A stretch of 64,000 bases of DNA from DATBGO01 sp963840095. GTDB lineage: Bacteria; Actinomycetota; Actinomycetes; Streptosporangiales; Streptosporangiaceae. The stretch covers positions 558,001 to 622,000 of the forward strand of contig CAWIXN010000013.1 in the NCBI GenBank assembly GCA_963840095.1, given 5' to 3'. Below, one piece after another: positions 52,396 to 60,753 of the stretch; position 1 is the first letter of the stretch, and each line of letters begins with the position of its first letter. The translations under genes were made by a program, and so were the position numbers. The notes under the pieces are model-generated. The model made no database searches. It had not been told where the DNA came from and was given only the letters and a program-made list of their open reading frames with translations.

Positions 52396-52469
52396 CCATA
52401 AAGTATGGCTCTGCTTTATGGTGCAAAGTCAAGGGTCTGAGCCCGAGAACTTTATGACGCAAAGTCAAG
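52396..52469. promoter_or_regulatory. Probable operator: inverted and direct repeats before the regulator operon
   Basis: CCATAAAG (52396-52403) and CTTTATGG (52414-52421) form a dyad with a ten-base spacer. A 20-base direct repeat CTTTATGGTGCAAAGTCAAG (52414-52433) recurs at 52450-52469 with two differences. On the minus strand each copy begins TTGACTTTG, which resembles a -35 element. Two or three sites for a dimeric winged-helix protein are a reasonable reading. Confidence 0.6.
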
Positions 52470-52490
52470 AGGTGGCCGCCGCTGCCTGCC

Positions 52491-52520
52491 CGGAGCACCC
52501 CGGAGCACCCCGGAGCACCC
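52491..52520. repeat. Three tandem copies of CGGAGCACCC
   Basis: The ten-base unit is repeated three times head to tail directly upstream of the vapB operator region. Confidence 0.7.
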
Positions 52521-52528
52521 CCGGACGA

Positions 52529-52561
52529 TTGCATTATGCTGGCATTAGCAGCATAATGCAA
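52529..52561. promoter_or_regulatory. Palindromic operator at the start of vapB
   Basis: TTGCATTATGCTG (52529-52541) and CAGCATAATGCAA (52549-52561) are perfect 13-base arms around a seven-base spacer. The palindrome ends two bases before the antitoxin ATG and no ribosome site is present, so the message may be nearly leaderless. Autoregulation by the antitoxin-toxin complex is typical. Confidence 0.75.
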
Positions 52562-52563
52562 TC

Positions 52564-52800
52564 ATGACTACGTCGATCACGATCCGGGACGTGCCTGATG
52601 AGACCCGAGATGAGCTTGCCGCTCGTGCCGCAGCGACAGGCCGGTCTCTGCAGGAGTATCTACGCTCCCGGCTTATCGAGCTTGCCCGCCAGCCGGAGGC
52701 CGAGACGCTGGTAGAAAGAATCCGGGCGCGCAAGTCAGCTACCCGATCCGCGCTGTCGGCGCAGCAGATCTTGTCGCATCTGGATGAGGATCGCCGGTGA
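52564..52800 (+). CDS. VapB/FitA-like antitoxin
   Basis: This 78-residue protein begins with a ribbon-helix-helix (TTSITIRDVPDETRDELAAR, AAATGRSLQEYLRSRLIEL) and ends with a helical, charged tail that would bind the toxin. Its stop overlaps the toxin start (GTGA). It would repress its own operon at the palindrome just upstream and neutralise the PIN protein downstream. Confidence 0.9.
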   Translation: MTTSITIRDVPDETRDELAARAAATGRSLQEYLRSRLIELARQPEAETLVERIRARKSATRSALSAQQILSHLDEDRR

Positions 52801-53201
52801 CCCTCGTCATTGACGCGTCACTGGTCGTGTCGGCGCTGGTCGACGCAGGCGACACGGGAAGGTGGGCGGAGTCGCTGCTGGTGTCCGGGCCGCTCACTGC
52901 ACCTCACCTAATGCCAGTCGAGGTCACCAACATCCTTCGCCGGGCAGCCGCGAGAGGCGAGATCACGCCCGACGTTGCCTCGATGGCTCACACCGACCTG
53001 CTCGATCTGCGGGTGGAACTCTTCCCATACGCGCCCTTCGCGGCCCGCGTCTGGGAATTGCGGGACAACGTCACGGCCTATGCCGCTTGGTATGTAGCGC
53101 TCGCGGAGTTCCTTGGCTCTAATGTCGCAACTCTTGACCTCAGGCTGGCCCAGGCGGGCGGGCCTCGATGCGGCTTCAGGACCCCGCCTGCGACGGACTA
53201 G
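52797..53201 (+). CDS. PIN-domain VapC-like toxin with substituted active-site residue
   Basis: This 134-residue protein has the PIN order VIDASLVVSAL (Asp6), PVEVTNILRRA (Glu42) and TLDLRLA (Asp114). The conserved third acidic residue, normally Asp in the AYDAxYVALAE motif, is Ala96 here (AYAAWYVALAE). The codon is GCC, one base from GAC. Loss of this metal ligand often abolishes RNase activity, so the toxin may be inactive. VapC enzymes cut RNA when free of antitoxin. Confidence 0.88.
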   Translation: MTLVIDASLVVSALVDAGDTGRWAESLLVSGPLTAPHLMPVEVTNILRRAAARGEITPDVASMAHTDLLDLRVELFPYAPFAARVWELRDNVTAYAAWYVALAEFLGSNVATLDLRLAQAGGPRCGFRTPPATD

Positions 53202-53226
53202 ACCAACAGCGACGTCTCGGAAATGA

Positions 53227-53415
53227 TCACGGCCCGGTCACGTACCCGGCACCGGAGTGCTTGACGTTCCAGTCCCGGGCGATCATGGTCGCGTACTCCT
53301 CATTGAGCACCGGGTAGAAGACCGGCTGCCCGGGCAGCCACGGCGGCCATTCGCGCCAGCCCGACGCTTCGACGAGCGCGAGTTCCTCGAAGAAAGACGC
53401 CGAGCGACAGCTCAG
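53227..53415 (-). pseudogene. Truncated gene remnant (NEEYATMIARDWNV-type protein)
   Basis: A 62-residue open stretch on the minus strand reads EELALVEASGWREWPPWLPG and FYPVLNEEYATMIARDWNV, which resembles a conserved actinomycete protein of unknown function. An upstream in-frame TAG (53416-53418) and an early TGA after GYVTGP mean both ends are lost. It is a remnant, not a working gene. Confidence 0.6.
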
Positions 53416-53514
53416 CTACGTGCGCGGACTGCGGATCCGGCTGCTGGGAGACCGCGTCCCCTCACTCTTTTGCCGCTGCGGTAGGTGGCCAGCAGGGGCG
53501 CCGGGTCGGATCGT

Positions 53515-53697
53515 TTACCACAGATCGCCGCCAGTAAGCACATACAGGAACGGCACAAGCGGGATAAGACCGAAGATCCCCCACGCCAGCTTCCCGCCCG
53601 TCCCCAAGTCGGGCCGGTCGGCGGCCAAGTCGATCCACATCAGCACAACGGCGATGGGATGCAGGAAACAGACCAGAATCTCGAGAAGCTTCTTCAT
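53515..53697 (-). CDS. Small two-helix membrane protein
   Basis: This 60-residue protein has two hydrophobic helices (LLEILVCFLHPIAVVLMWI and WGIFGLIPLVPFLYVL) joined by a short acidic loop. It resembles the N-terminal membrane part of phospholipase-D-like small proteins. AAAGG lies next to the ATG, so the ribosome site is weak. Function unknown. Confidence 0.55.
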   Translation of the reverse strand: MKKLLEILVCFLHPIAVVLMWIDLAADRPDLGTGGKLAWGIFGLIPLVPFLYVLTGGDLW

Positions 53698-53706
53698 CCT
53701 TTGAAC

Positions 53707-54375
53707 CTACCCGGACCGGAGGAGGCGATCCCCGGCACCCAAGGCCGTCAACCGTGGCGGCGCTCGCGCGCCGCGGAGGCCCGGTCGGCTGTACGCAACG
53801 GGCACGAGGGCATCGAAGCCTGCGACGTCGCTGGCGGTGATGTTCTCGCGCACCCGCTCCAGAAACCCGTCCAGCATCTGGGCGGCCCGGGCGGTGATGC
53901 CCCCGACCGTGCCGGGTGACAGCGGGATGCCGAACAGCTCAGCCAGCGCCTGCGCGGTGCGCTTCCTGGACAGGAACTGCCCGAAGTAGAGGTAGATGAT
54001 GACCGCCGCGACCCGCGGCCCGTACTGCACCGGGGCCTGCGCACCCTCCGGGGCCGCGCCCCTGGTGCGGTGCCCGCAGCGGCATTCCCGCTCGATCAGC
54101 TGATGCTCAGTCACCTTTGCCGTGACCGGGTGTCCGTCCTGCCCGCCCGGCTTGCGCCCGGTCTTCTTCCGCAGCGACCGTGACCGGGGCGGCGGCTTCG
54201 CTAGCCCCTCGCCCGACGGCGGCATGGAGGAATTCCGTGACGTCTTCCTCAGCCGGTCCTGCAGCTCGGCGATCCGTTCCTGCGCCCGCGCCAGCTCCCC
54301 GCGCAGCGACACCACCAGCGCTGCCAGCACCTCAAGGACCGCGGCTGCTGACCGGCGGGCGCCCCAGGACGCCAC
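53707..54375 (-). pseudogene. IS66-family transposase fragment
   Basis: The open stretch of 222 codons has the IS66 N-terminal pattern: a helical LVVSLRGELARAQERIAELQ, a KPGGQDGHP motif, a CRCGHRTRG zinc part, then YLYFGQFLSRKRTAQALAEL and LSPGTVGGI. It departs from the family after DVAGFD and lacks the remaining catalytic part. The upstream end is not the usual start either. It is a dead fragment. Confidence 0.82.
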
Positions 54376-54435
54376 CGGACCAGATCGCCACTGACCTGAT
54401 CACCCGGTTGCATGATGATTCAGTGACCCTAAGTG

Positions 54436-54465
54436 AAGGGCCACGCGAGGTGCCGCGCGGCCCTT
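54436..54465. terminator. Hairpin between the IS66 fragment and the putative anti-sigma gene
   Basis: AAGGGCCACGCG (54436-54447) pairs with CGCGCGGCCCTT (54454-54465) with a single A-C mismatch. It follows the putative anti-sigma gene stop (minus strand) and can terminate in either direction. No T-run on the minus strand. Confidence 0.5.
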
Positions 54466-54506
54466 CGCGGCCGGGCAGCTAAGCGGCGGATTCACTAGCC
54501 GGGTAG

Positions 54507-55097
54507 CTAGCTGCCGGTGCACTGCGGGCTGGCCTGCACCAAGCCCACGGCCACCTGGAAACTGCCATGCGGCCCCGGGTAGTTCTGGAAGAGGGTGTAG
54601 ATCTGCAGGCCGCCGCCGGACGGCAGCGCCGAGGGGTGGATGACCATGGCGTCACGTCCTGCGGGCCCCGTCACCACGCTACTCAGCAGATGCCGTCGCT
54701 GGCTCTGGCTGCCGCCACCGGGGTAACCCTGGCACGCCGGGTTCTGCTGGCCCGTGAAGGTGACGCTGGCCGGGACGCCGTCGGCGCGGAGCGTGCGCTG
54801 GAGTCCGGCCGGGTCGCGCAGCTCGCGGATGGTGACCTGAATACTGCCGTCCGTCTGCCTGGCTACTGTCCAGGCCGCCAGCTGGGCACGAGGCTCGCTG
54901 GCGGGGTGACTGGCGGGCAGTACCATGCTCACGGCGAATGCCGCCGCAGCTGCCACCCCCAGGGCTCCGGCCGCGCCTGGGATGCGGCGCCGGGCGCGCA
55001 CCGCGCGGCCCCGCCGGATGATCTGCTCCACCGGCGTGTCCATCGGGACTTTGCCGCGCTGCTCCCGCAGCGCCGTGATCAGCTCGTTGTCGTTCAT
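54507..55097 (-). CDS. Putative membrane anti-sigma factor
   Basis: This 196-residue protein has a basic N-terminal helix (about 1-40, RRGRAVRARRR), one membrane helix (about 42-60) and an outside domain. It has no classic zinc motif. It is coupled by an ATGA overlap to the sigma factor gene upstream, which is the main reason for the anti-sigma call. The outside part (GPAGRDAMVIHPSALPSGGG) is not recognised. The signal sensed is unknown. Confidence 0.65.
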   Translation of the reverse strand: MNDNELITALREQRGKVPMDTPVEQIIRRGRAVRARRRIPGAAGALGVAAAAAFAVSMVLPASHPASEPRAQLAAWTVARQTDGSIQVTIRELRDPAGLQRTLRADGVPASVTFTGQQNPACQGYPGGGSQSQRRHLLSSVVTGPAGRDAMVIHPSALPSGGGLQIYTLFQNYPGPHGSFQVAVGLVQASPQCTGS

Positions 55098-55600
55098 GAC
55101 TGGTTCTCCTGCCGGGTAGGGATGAGGTCGTCGCGAAGCGCGGCCATCGCGCGGCCCAGGTGAGCCTGGACCGTGCCGGGCGCGATGCCGAGAACCTGCG
55201 CGGTGCCGGCGGTATCCAGGTCCAGGAACAGCCGCAGCGCCACCACCTGCCGCTGCCGGGCGGGCAGCCGCAGCAGCGCCGCCATGATCCTGGGATCCAC
55301 CGGATCGCCGGCGGCCCCGCCGGCCGCGGGCCGGTCCGCGACAAGCGCCAGGTCAGGCACCGGGACCTCCAGGCGGCGCCGCCACCGCGAGATACCGGCG
55401 TTCAGCGCCGTGCGGACAACCCACGCCGCCGGGGCCGGGTGCCTGCTGACCGTGCGCCACGACGCCCAGGCCCTGGCGAACGCCTCGTCCACCAGGTCCT
55501 GCGCCGTGTCCCGGTCGCCGACACTGACCAGGACGGTCAGCAGGCACTCATTCTTTACTTCGCGGTAGAAGTCCGCGAAGTCCAGCCGGTGGGTTCTCAC
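55094..55600 (-). CDS. ECF sigma factor (SigE-like group)
   Basis: This 168-residue ECF factor has region 2 (DTAQDLVDEAFARAWASWRTV) split here as AQDLVDEAFARAW and region 4 ARQRQVVALRLFLDLDTAGT with GIAPGTVQAHLGRAM. GTG start at 55600. The gene downstream overlaps it and encodes a membrane protein, the usual layout for an ECF factor held by a membrane anti-sigma. Target promoters cannot be identified from this window. Confidence 0.85.
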   Translation of the reverse strand: MRTHRLDFADFYREVKNECLLTVLVSVGDRDTAQDLVDEAFARAWASWRTVSRHPAPAAWVVRTALNAGISRWRRRLEVPVPDLALVADRPAAGGAAGDPVDPRIMAALLRLPARQRQVVALRLFLDLDTAGTAQVLGIAPGTVQAHLGRAMAALRDDLIPTRQENQS

Positions 55601-55921
55601 ACCCTTTCAACGCGCAGGCGCCGTACGCCGGTTACCTGGCTCGCGGCGGCGCCGGCTTGCCGGCCCAGGCACGACGTCACGCCGCAAGCCTCCAGCAGTG
55701 GCCGAACCCCCGCTGATGATGGCGAATAGGACAGCGTTACCGTCCACCGCTGCCGCAGCAACCTAACCCCGCATTCCGCTGAACCTGACCAGATACCCCG
55801 TGTGCTGCCTGCTCATCCTGGAGCCGGAGGTCCCCGCCGGAGGCATTAGGGGTTTGAACTATCAGGGCAGAATTGGCCCCCGTCACGGCCGATCTGGCCG
55901 TTCAGGTAGCGCTATTGAGCC
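55601..55921. other. Non-coding region before the ECF sigma gene
   Basis: This 321-base stretch shows no convincing gene or RNA. It should hold the promoter of the sigma/anti-sigma pair on the minus strand. No clear ECF-type -35 AAC box is seen. Confidence 0.4.
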
Positions 55922-56128
55922 TTAGGACGGCCGACGCATTGTCGCCCGCCAGACGCGATAGGCCCACACGATGTTCGCCACCGCGCCCGCGAGCGTCAGC
56001 AGCGCCCAGCCCCAATAGCCGTAGGCCAGCAGGATGCCGGTCAGGCCGATCAGCCAGGCCGTGACCAGCACACGGATGAGTATCACGCTACGCGGATACC
56101 TGCGGTCGAAGCCCGTTGCCATGCTCAT
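55922..56128 (-). CDS. Small membrane protein
   Basis: This 68-residue protein has two helices (SVILIRVLVTAWLIGLTGIL and WGWALLTLAGAVANIVWAYR). It starts at ATG 56128 with a GGGGGAG ribosome site eight bases away, a strong argument that it is real. Function unknown. Confidence 0.7.
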   Translation of the reverse strand: MSMATGFDRRYPRSVILIRVLVTAWLIGLTGILLAYGYWGWALLTLAGAVANIVWAYRVWRATMRRPS

Positions 56129-56418
56129 GATGGTCTCCCCCTATCACAGGGGCACGCAATAGTGTCCCTACCCATGCCAGAGGATCGAGCAAGCTGCTGA
56201 GCGCTTTCCGCGGACCGAGGGTGGATGGGCCCGGGCGTGGGCCGCTCTGGTTGACCTCGACGCTGGTGTGGCCGGGCAATAGCCAGGAAGGTTCAGTGGT
56301 CACTCGAGGCTATGGGTCGGCCCGATGGGCACGGAACGGGTTCGAAAGTGGCGGGACGCATCGTGAAGATCATCGGCGTATGCGGTGATACGTGGCCTGA
56401 CCTGCGTGGGGAGCGTGG

Positions 56419-56491
<73 letters not shown>

Positions 56492-56652
56492 CGAGGTGAA
56501 AGCCGGGCGCCAGGCCGGGCCGACACCGGGCAACCGCATCAAGCCTAGCCGGTCGCTAGTGAAACGCGGGCGCCAGCGCTCGGTCTCGCGGCGCCACGTC
56601 GGCCTAGGGTGGGACTAGCCCGGCAGCCTCCGGCATGGTCAGGAGCGTTACA

Positions 56653-57111
56653 GTGCAGGTTCAGGACGTCATGACCGAGGCCTCTGTCACGGAATCCGCT
56701 ACTGACAGCCTCCGTAGCGCAGCCGAGCGCATGTGGCGCCAGCAGACGGGCTCGCTGCTGGTGACCGACGGTGGCCGGCTCGTCGGCATCATCACCGAGC
56801 GGGACGTGCTCAGGGCCGTGGCGCTCGGCGCCGACCCGGACCGCAGCTCGGTGGATGAGGTCATGACGGCCGAGGTGTTCACCGTCCGCCCCGACATGCC
56901 GCTCCAGGATGCGGCCAGGGAGATGGCCAGGCGCTGGATCCGGCACCTGCCCGTGGTGCAGGGCGGCCAACTGCTCGGCGTGGTCAGCATGCGGGATGTC
57001 ACGGGAATCTTCGCCGCGCTGTCGCCGGGCAAGGTCAACGTGGAACACGAATTCGACCAGCTGGTGCGAAAACGCCGCCTGGCGAGGATCGAGCACGGCG
57101 ACCTTGACTAG
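56653..57111 (+). CDS. Two-CBS-domain protein
   Basis: This 152-residue protein has CBS motifs around QVQDVMTEASVTESATD and GIITERDVLRAVALGAD, then SVDEVMTAEVFTVRPDMPL and GVVSMRDVTGIFAAL. The GTG at 56653 has AGGAG seven bases away and is preferred over the ATG at 56635. Single-unit CBS proteins bind adenine nucleotides. It resembles the protein at 7826 in plan, and no partner is encoded next to it. Confidence 0.88.
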   Translation: MQVQDVMTEASVTESATDSLRSAAERMWRQQTGSLLVTDGGRLVGIITERDVLRAVALGADPDRSSVDEVMTAEVFTVRPDMPLQDAAREMARRWIRHLPVVQGGQLLGVVSMRDVTGIFAALSPGKVNVEHEFDQLVRKRRLARIEHGDLD

Positions 57112-57387
57112 CTAACAGCATGCTGAATGCGGCTGAAGCGGACCTATACCGGAATTCGTGGTCTCTGCAGGCCTTAATGTCCGATATGCGGTCACCAAAT
57201 CTGGTATAAGTTAAAATGATCAAGCCGACCGAACCGGAGCACTGGTTGTTATGTAAATGTTTGCGAGTTATGTCCCGCCGGGGTGGGCCGAACGGAAGCC
57301 GCGGCGGGACCGCCGAACCGGGGCCGCAGCCTTGCGACCGAAACGGGCCGTGGCCGGGATACCTGCGCGCCTCGGTGCGCGGACTCG

Positions 57388-58194
57388 TCAGGGGAGCTCC
57401 ATCGGCAGCGGCAGGCCGTCCAGAGCGTGCGGGCACGGACAGTCGCGTTCGGCAGGCAAGCCCTCGATGATCTTCATGAGCAGGTCCCGCAGCCGCGGCA
57501 GGTTGCCCGCGAACACGCGGAACACTTCCGCGTGCGTGACCCCCTCACCCTCCTCCACGCCCGCATCAGTGTCCGTGACTAGCGTGATCGTCGTGTAGCA
57601 GAGGGCGAGCTCACGCGCGAGCACCGCCTCGGGGTGACCGGTCATGCCGACCAGGGTCCAGCCCGCCGATGCGTACCAGCGCGACTCGGCCCGGGTGGAG
57701 AAGCGCGGGCCGCCGATGACCACCAGGGTCCCGGACTCGACGGGCTGCCAGCCCGCAACCCGTGCCGCCTCGATCGCCGCTGCCCGGCCGACCGGGCAGT
57801 ACGGGTCCGCGAACTGGACGTGGACCGCAGCCCCCTCGTCGTAGTACGTTTGCGCCCGCCCGCCCGTCCGGTCGACGAGCTGATCGGGGATGGCCAGGGT
57901 GCCCGGCCCGTAAGAGGCGGTCAGCGAGCCCACCGCGCTGGGCGCGAGTACCTGGCGGACGCCGACCGAGCGAAGTGCCCATAGATTGGCGCGGTAGGGG
58001 ATGCGATGGGGCGGGAAACGGTGATCCCGGCCGTGCCGCGGTATGAAAGCCACCCGCCGTCCGGCCACCTCGCCGATCACCAGCGGGTCGCTCGGCAGGC
58101 CGAAAGGTGTCTGCACCATCACCTCCTCGGCGGAGTCGAGGAACTCATAGAGTCCCGACCCGCCGATGACCCCGATGCTGGCCAGGGCGGCCAC
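57388..58194 (-). CDS. S-methyl-5'-thioadenosine phosphorylase family protein
   Basis: This 268-residue protein has ASIGVIGGSGLYEFL, the phosphate- and base-binding PRHGRDHRFPPHRIPYRANL, AVGSLTASYGPG and TLVGMTGHPEAVLAREL. Family members split methylthioadenosine (or methylthioinosine or a purine nucleoside) with phosphate. MTAP-type enzymes have a VGMTxxPEA motif, here VGMTGHPEA. The substrate is therefore not fixed. It follows the FmdB gene on the same strand after five bases. Confidence 0.87.
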   Translation of the reverse strand: MAALASIGVIGGSGLYEFLDSAEEVMVQTPFGLPSDPLVIGEVAGRRVAFIPRHGRDHRFPPHRIPYRANLWALRSVGVRQVLAPSAVGSLTASYGPGTLAIPDQLVDRTGGRAQTYYDEGAAVHVQFADPYCPVGRAAAIEAARVAGWQPVESGTLVVIGGPRFSTRAESRWYASAGWTLVGMTGHPEAVLARELALCYTTITLVTDTDAGVEEGEGVTHAEVFRVFAGNLPRLRDLLMKIIEGLPAERDCPCPHALDGLPLPMELP

Positions 58195-58199
58195 GGTGG

Positions 58200-58661
58200 T
58201 TAGGCGACCTTCGAACCGGACCTGGACGATGATCCCGAGGACGAGCTAGCGGGCGAGGAGCCAGACGAGGGCGAGGACGAGCCCGACGAGGACGAGCCAG
58301 ACGAGGACGAGCCAGACGAGGACGAGCCAGACGAGGACGAGCCCGACGAGCCAGTCCCGGCGGCCTGGCTGCCCTTCTTGTCGTCCGAGCCGGACCCGCT
58401 GTCGCCAGAACCCGATCCGCCCCCGTCGGACTTCGACCCGGAGCCGTTGGCACCGGCCCGGCTGAGGTCCGCGCCGCCCTGACTCTTCCGGCTGTCGGTG
58501 CGGTAGAAGCCTGAGCCCTTGAAGACGATGCCGACCGGCGAGAAGACCTTTCGGAGCCTGCCTCCGCAGGACGAGCAAACCGACAGGGGGTCATCGGTGA
58601 AGCTCTGCACCACCTCGAGCCGCTCTGCGCAATCGGTGCAGGCGTACTGGTAGGTCGGCAC
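58200..58661 (-). CDS. FmdB-family zinc ribbon protein with repeat tail
   Basis: This 153-residue protein has a typical FmdB N-terminus: MPTYQYACTDC and CSSCGGRLRKVFSPVG, a four-cysteine zinc ribbon of about 50 residues. The rest is low-complexity Gly/Ser/Asp and ends in GSSSS repeats from a 15-bp DNA repeat. The family name comes from a formamidase-operon regulator, but the function of these short forms is unknown. ATG at 58661. Confidence 0.85.
   Translation of the reverse strand: MPTYQYACTDCAERLEVVQSFTDDPLSVCSSCGGRLRKVFSPVGIVFKGSGFYRTDSRKSQGGADLSRAGANGSGSKSDGGGSGSGDSGSGSDDKKGSQAAGTGSSGSSSSGSSSSGSSSSGSSSSGSSSPSSGSSPASSSSGSSSRSGSKVA
58276..58350. repeat. 15-bp tandem repeat in the FmdB gene tail
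   Basis: Five units of GACGAGCCAGACGAG or a one-base variant run from 58276 to 58350. On the coding strand they give repeated GSSSS blocks. Length is a multiple of three. Confidence 0.9.
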
Positions 58662-58719
58662 TGGTTCCTCCTCGCGGCGTTAGCACTCGCCACCGTCAAC
58701 TGCTAAATGTTAGCAACCG

Positions 58720-59334
58720 CTACGACAGCCGGATGATTCCTTCGGCCGGCTGAGCAACCAGCCGAACCCGCTGGTCGTGCTGCCCTGCCGGGATCTCGTC
58801 CAGCAACTCGCCATCGTAGAGCAGGGCAATCGTCGGTACCGAGCCGCCAACGCGCGCCAGGGCACGGTCGTAGGACCCGCCGCCCCGGCCGAGCCGGTAA
58901 CCTCGCCAGTCGGCCGCGAGCGCCGGAACGATCACCAGGTCGGCGCGGGCGATGGCCGCCACGCCGCGGGCCGGCTCGGTCGGTTCCAGCAGTCCTCGCG
59001 GACCGGAGGCCATCGAGTCCGGGCCCTCGTATGACGCCCAGTCCAGGTCATTGTCCGGGCGCAGCAGCGGCAGGAGTACGTAGGCGCCGTGTTTCCAGAG
59101 GGCGTAGACGAGGCCGCGAGTGTCCGGCTCGGTCCCGATCGACAGGTAGGCCGCGACCGTGCCGGCCATCTGCGTCTCGGGGAGGGACAGCACGGCGTCG
59201 CGCAGCAACCGCCCGGCCTCGGATCGCTGGCCGCCGGACTGGGCCGCCCGGGCCGCGGCGAGCCTCTTGCGCAGCGCCGCCTTCGCGGTCCGCAGCGCTG
59301 AGAACTCGGCGTCGGCTCGGTCATCACCAGCCAT
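58720..59334 (-). CDS. 5-formyltetrahydrofolate cyclo-ligase
   Basis: This 204-residue protein has KAALRKRLAAARAA near the start and the ATP- and folate-binding LGRGGGSYDRALA near residue 150. The enzyme turns 5-formyl-THF into methenyl-THF with ATP. ATG 59334 follows GGAGGTG at 11 bases; the upstream open frame consists of repeat DNA. It heads the run of minus-strand genes with fmdB and the phosphorylase. Confidence 0.92.
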   Translation of the reverse strand: MAGDDRADAEFSALRTAKAALRKRLAAARAAQSGGQRSEAGRLLRDAVLSLPETQMAGTVAAYLSIGTEPDTRGLVYALWKHGAYVLLPLLRPDNDLDWASYEGPDSMASGPRGLLEPTEPARGVAAIARADLVIVPALAADWRGYRLGRGGGSYDRALARVGGSVPTIALLYDGELLDEIPAGQHDQRVRLVAQPAEGIIRLS

Positions 59335-59356
59335 AGCGGCACGCACCTCCCGGGCT

Positions 59357-59413
59357 GAGAGTAGCGCCGCGCCAGGAGAGTAGCGCCGCGCGAGGAGAGT
59401 AGCGCCGCGCGAG
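59357..59413. repeat. Three 19-bp tandem repeats
   Basis: GAGAGTAGCGCCGCGCCAG (59357-59375) is followed by two copies ending CGAG (59376-59394, 59395-59413). Confidence 0.9.
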
Positions 59414-59531
59414 GACAACCGCCTCGGCCCCGAACAGGCCGGCTCACCGCGCGGCCGACTGGCCGAAAGGCGGCTAACTCACATGAAAACGCGTAACCCG
59501 CCTCGAGACGGGGTAACTCAGCGTTAAGGCC

Positions 59532-59597
59532 GCTTGGCCGGCCGGGCAGCTCAGCGCGAGGGCGGCTTGGCCGGCCGGGCAGCTCAGCGCGAGGGCC
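59532..59597. repeat. Two 33-bp tandem repeats
   Basis: Copies at 59532-59564 and 59565-59597 differ at one base and both contain CCGGCCGGGCAGCTCAGCGC. Confidence 0.9.
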
Positions 59598-59819
59598 AGC
59601 CCCGCGGACGGCCGGCGTGGCCGCCCGGTGCGCCGGTGTCCAGGCACGCGGCAGCCGGCCGGCGGACGATGCCCGGCTGGATGGCATACTCAAGGTTTCG
59701 CCGCTTCCCGGCACCGACAGCGAAGCCCGACCGGGCCACGGCGGAATGAGCGGCTAACGGCATTCCCGGCCAGGACGGAAAGATTACCGACATTTACCCG
59801 GGCAGGTGGACTCGACGGC

Positions 59820-60746
<927 letters not shown>

Positions 60747-60753
60747 CCCCCCG

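Larger units (their letters stand above)
59335..59819. other. Intergenic region with two tandem repeats
   Basis: This 485-base region between divergent genes has a 19-bp unit GAGAGTAGCGCCGCGCGAG repeated three times (59357-59413) and a 33-bp unit beginning GCTTGGCCGGCCGGGCAGCT repeated twice (59532-59597). Promoters for both neighbours should be here. No gene is seen. Confidence 0.6.
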
